Origin: an uncultured Clostridia bacterium
GTDB taxonomy: Bacteria > Bacillota > Clostridia > Oscillospirales > Ruminococcaceae
Assembly (NCBI GenBank): GCA_947177545.1
Contig: CAMWVF010000029.1
Location: 1 to 8,370, forward strand
DNA length: 8,370 nt
Reading direction: 5' to 3'
Within the stretch, counting starts at the first letter, position 1. Every line of letters begins with the position of its first letter. The notes under the pieces are model-generated. The model did no database searches, was not told where the DNA came from, and saw only the letters and a program-made list of their open reading frames with translations. Positions 6,367 through 8,370 of this stretch are shown here, one piece after another. A program made the position numbers and the translations under genes.

Positions 6367-7113
6367 CTATCCATTAAGTATTTTTTCTTCAAACTCGGCA
6401 ATGGTCTTGTTAAGCCTTGCAGCGCACTTAAATGGAATGTTGTGTCCAGCGCCGTCCCACATATCATAGGTGCAGTGCGGGTTCTGCTGTGCGAGCGCTC
6501 GGACGGACTTTCTCGTGTCGGTAGGCTCTTTCATTCCGCATATTGCCGCAAGCGGCATTTCCAGCTCACGGTACTGAGGATAGTCCGAAAGCAAAATGCC
6601 GTTGTCAATAGACGCAAGTATGGATTTCATTGTCACCGTCTTGCAGAACTCGGCGTGCTCCTTCCGTTCCTCCTTGTCAAGCCCTGCTGTAAGACTGTTC
6701 AGTCCCGCAATAATGCCGCTGCGCATGGACTTTTCGTTGTCCGCCTGCTGCTTCATCATTCTTTCGACATCTGCGCTGTCCTTTATAAGCCAAGGGCTTA
6801 TCAAAATTGCCCCGTTAAAAAGCTCAGAGTGTTTGCAAAGTATGGGCAGACAAAGCTGTGCGCCGAGGGAAAATCCCACAAGCGTGACCTTTTTCCCAAA
6901 GCTTTCAGCAAGCTCCGCGATCTGCTCAACGGCAAGGTTTACCGAAAAGGTAACGTCGCTGCTTCTGCCGAAGCCGGGAATATGCGGTACGATAACGCGG
7001 TAATCCTTTGAAAGCTTGTCGCACTGCCTTGCAAAGCAGTGCACAAAATTAGTACCGTGCAGGAACATTATCACAGGGCTGCCGCTGTCGCCGTATTTTT
7101 CATAATATATCAT
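6367..7113 (-). CDS. Alpha/beta-hydrolase family protein, substrate unknown
   Basis: 248-residue hydrolase of the alpha/beta fold. Strand and oxyanion region VIMFLHGTNF (14-23) carries the HG motif at 19-20. The nucleophile elbow is GFSLG (80-84, Ser82). The probable catalytic His is His224 in GAGHNIPF, and the acid is likely Glu196 or Asp199 in GMKEPTD. A lid or cap region with charged helices spans about 110-165. No signal peptide, so it is probably cytoplasmic. The start ATG overlaps the argD stop by four bases (ATGA), and GGGAGGG lies 7 nt upstream inside argD, so the two are translationally coupled. Its place between argD and argF suggests co-expression with arginine synthesis. The sequence alone does not show whether the substrate is an ester, amide, lactone or an acylated amino acid. 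Confidence 0.9.
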   Translation of the reverse strand: MIYYEKYGDSGSPVIMFLHGTNFVHCFARQCDKLSKDYRVIVPHIPGFGRSSDVTFSVNLAVEQIAELAESFGKKVTLVGFSLGAQLCLPILCKHSELFNGAILISPWLIKDSADVERMMKQQADNEKSMRSGIIAGLNSLTAGLDKEERKEHAEFCKTVTMKSILASIDNGILLSDYPQYRELEMPLAAICGMKEPTDTRKSVRALAQQNPHCTYDMWDGAGHNIPFKCAARLNKTIAEFEEKILNG

Positions 7114-8279
7114 TCAAGTACCCTCCCGAGGATATCAAGTCCTCTGTCAATTTCATCGTATGTAATATTCAAAGGCGGCAGAAGCCTCAGCTTTTCCTTA
7201 GCCGTCAGAACAAGCAGACCGCTTTCAAGGCACCTTCCGCATACCTCGGAGGCTTTTTTGCTTTTAAAACGAATTCCCAGCATAAGACCGAGACCGTCCA
7301 CGCCCTCGACCTCGGGTATCTCCGCAAGCTTTTTACGGAAGTATTCTCCCTTTTGGCGAACGTCCTCCAGAAATTCCTTTGTCGAAACCTTGCTCACCAC
7401 CGCAAGTCCACCTGCGCAGGCAAGGGGATTTCCGCCGAACGTAGAGCCGTGATGTCCCGCCGCAAGTACTCCGCTGCACTTTTCGTCCGCGAGGCAAACG
7501 CCGACAGGCACGCCCCCCGCAACGCCCTTTGCAAGCGTTGTGATGTTGGGCTTAACGCCGTACTGCTCGGAAGTAAGAAAAGTACCGGTTCTGCCCGAGC
7601 CTGTCTGTACCTCGTCCGCAATAACAAGGATATCCTTTTCGGCGCATATGCGGAAAAGTTCCTCAACAAAATCCTTTTTAAGAGGATTAACGCCGCCCTC
7701 TCCCTGAACGAATTCAAGCATTACAGCGCAGACCCTATCATCAATTTTATTCCTCAAATCGTCAATATTATTCGCCTCGGCGTTTATAAATCCTCCGAGA
7801 AACGGAAAAAAATAATTGTGGAACACGTCCTGCCCCGTAGCGGAAAGTGTTGCAAGAGTCCTGCCGTGGAAGCTGTTTTTCAGCGTGATTATATTGTAAC
7901 GCTCCGCGTCCTTGCCGTACTTGTCAAAGGAATATTTCCGCGCGATCTTTATAGCGCACTCGTTAGCCTCCGCGCCGCTGTTGCCGAAAAACATCTTGTC
8001 ATAGCCTGTGACCTCCGCAAGCTTTGCGGCAAAATCCGCCTGAATTTTCGTATAGTAGTAGTTGGACGTGTGCTGCACCGCCCTTGCCTGTCTGCACACC
8101 GCGTCAACCCAGTCCTCATCGCAGTAGCCGAGAGAATTTGTACCGATACCGCTGCCGAAGTCGATGTACTCTTTTCCGTCCTCGCCGAAAGCACAACGTC
8201 CCTCGCCGCGCTCCATAACAAGAGGATACCGACCGTAAGTACCCATGACGTGTTCGTTGAATTTTTCTATAGTATTCAT
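7110..8279 (-). CDS. argD: Acetylornithine aminotransferase
   Basis: PLP-dependent class III aminotransferase that converts N-acetylglutamate semialdehyde to N-acetylornithine with glutamate as donor; many family members also use succinyldiaminopimelate. It has 389 residues from the chosen start. Motifs: GSGIGTNSLGY (42-52), NSGAEANE (100-107, phosphate loop), SFHGRT (136-141), VQGEGG (191-196), DEVQTGSGRTG (222-232, with the PLP-contacting Asp222), the Schiff-base Lys251 in LAKG, and GSTFGGNPLA (278-287). The start at 8279 is preferred over an in-frame ATG at 8297 because AAAGGA lies 8 nt before it and the upstream ATG has no ribosome binding site. Ornithine or GABA aminotransferases are close relatives, but coupling to argF in this unit favours ArgD. 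Confidence 0.94.
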   Translation of the reverse strand: MNTIEKFNEHVMGTYGRYPLVMERGEGRCAFGEDGKEYIDFGSGIGTNSLGYCDEDWVDAVCRQARAVQHTSNYYYTKIQADFAAKLAEVTGYDKMFFGNSGAEANECAIKIARKYSFDKYGKDAERYNIITLKNSFHGRTLATLSATGQDVFHNYFFPFLGGFINAEANNIDDLRNKIDDRVCAVMLEFVQGEGGVNPLKKDFVEELFRICAEKDILVIADEVQTGSGRTGTFLTSEQYGVKPNITTLAKGVAGGVPVGVCLADEKCSGVLAAGHHGSTFGGNPLACAGGLAVVSKVSTKEFLEDVRQKGEYFRKKLAEIPEVEGVDGLGLMLGIRFKSKKASEVCGRCLESGLLVLTAKEKLRLLPPLNITYDEIDRGLDILGRVLE

Positions 8280-8345
8280 TTTGAAGTTCCTTTCCATTTA
8301 GAGATCAGGGAGCAGATAAAAAATTAAAAATGTAAATTTATGTTT

Positions 8346-8359
8346 ATTATAAAATTATA
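8346..8359 (-). promoter_or_regulatory. Candidate -10 elements for the argD unit
   Basis: Two perfect TATAAT hexamers lie on the minus strand at 8359-8354 and 8351-8346, giving starts near 8347 or 8339 and a leader of about 60 nt. Their -35 partners would lie across or beyond the window edge, so this is only half supported. An imperfect AT-rich palindrome (8331-8342, TGTAAATTTATG) overlaps the second start and could be a repressor site such as an arginine box, but the match is weak. Confidence 0.35.
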
Positions 8360-8370
8360 TCATTTTAATA

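Noticed and set aside
6325..7011. Plus-strand open frame (228 codons) opposite the hydrolase gene
   Set aside because: Antisense to a well supported alpha/beta-hydrolase; no family resemblance and no good ribosome binding site seen.
7353..8327. Long plus-strand open frame (324 codons) opposite argD
   Set aside because: It is antisense to a clear argD gene with all family motifs, its product has no recognisable domain, and it arises from the codon bias of the minus-strand gene.

Overview
The window reads as a chromosomal segment of a motile, low-to-moderate G+C Gram-positive bacterium of the class Clostridia, probably a Ruminococcus/Oscillospiraceae-type gut or anaerobic species. This is an inference. 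It rests on strong AGGAGG-type ribosome binding sites at most genes, the Bacillus/Clostridium-type flagellar gene order, a DUF975 membrane protein (a family common in Firmicutes), and AT-rich intergenic DNA between genes of roughly balanced composition. Every supported gene lies on the minus strand, so the window is read from its right end to its left end.

Right part (about 8370 to 5425), arginine biosynthesis: argD (acetylornithine aminotransferase), an alpha/beta-hydrolase of unknown substrate whose start codon overlaps the argD stop (ATGA), and argF (ornithine carbamoyltransferase) 24 nt further on. The spacing indicates one transcription unit, with candidate -10 elements at the extreme right edge. 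The two arg enzymes make N-acetylornithine and citrulline; the hydrolase is the unexplained member.

Middle (5424 to 4474): a 120-nt spacer with a strongly folding, possibly switch-like pair of hairpins, then a four-to-six-helix DUF975 membrane protein of unknown function closed by a clear intrinsic terminator. About 330 nt of very AT-rich DNA follow, holding the likely flagellar promoters and no gene.

Left part (4146 to 1), early flagellar operon: flgB, flgC, fliE, fliF, fliG and the first 24 codons of fliH, in the same order as the start of the Bacillus subtilis fla/che operon. FliF forms the MS ring, FliG the rotor/switch ring on its cytoplasmic face, FliE joins the MS ring to the rod, FlgB and FlgC are proximal rod subunits, and FliH regulates the export ATPase.

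I see no CRISPR array, transposon, phage gene, tRNA or rRNA, and no clearly new multi-gene system. The most notable points are a symmetrical Cys/His cluster in FlgB (an exported rod protein, a class usually poor in cysteine), an altered N-terminal motif plus a cysteine in FlgC, the folded element between argF and the DUF975 gene, and the hydrolase inside the arg unit.
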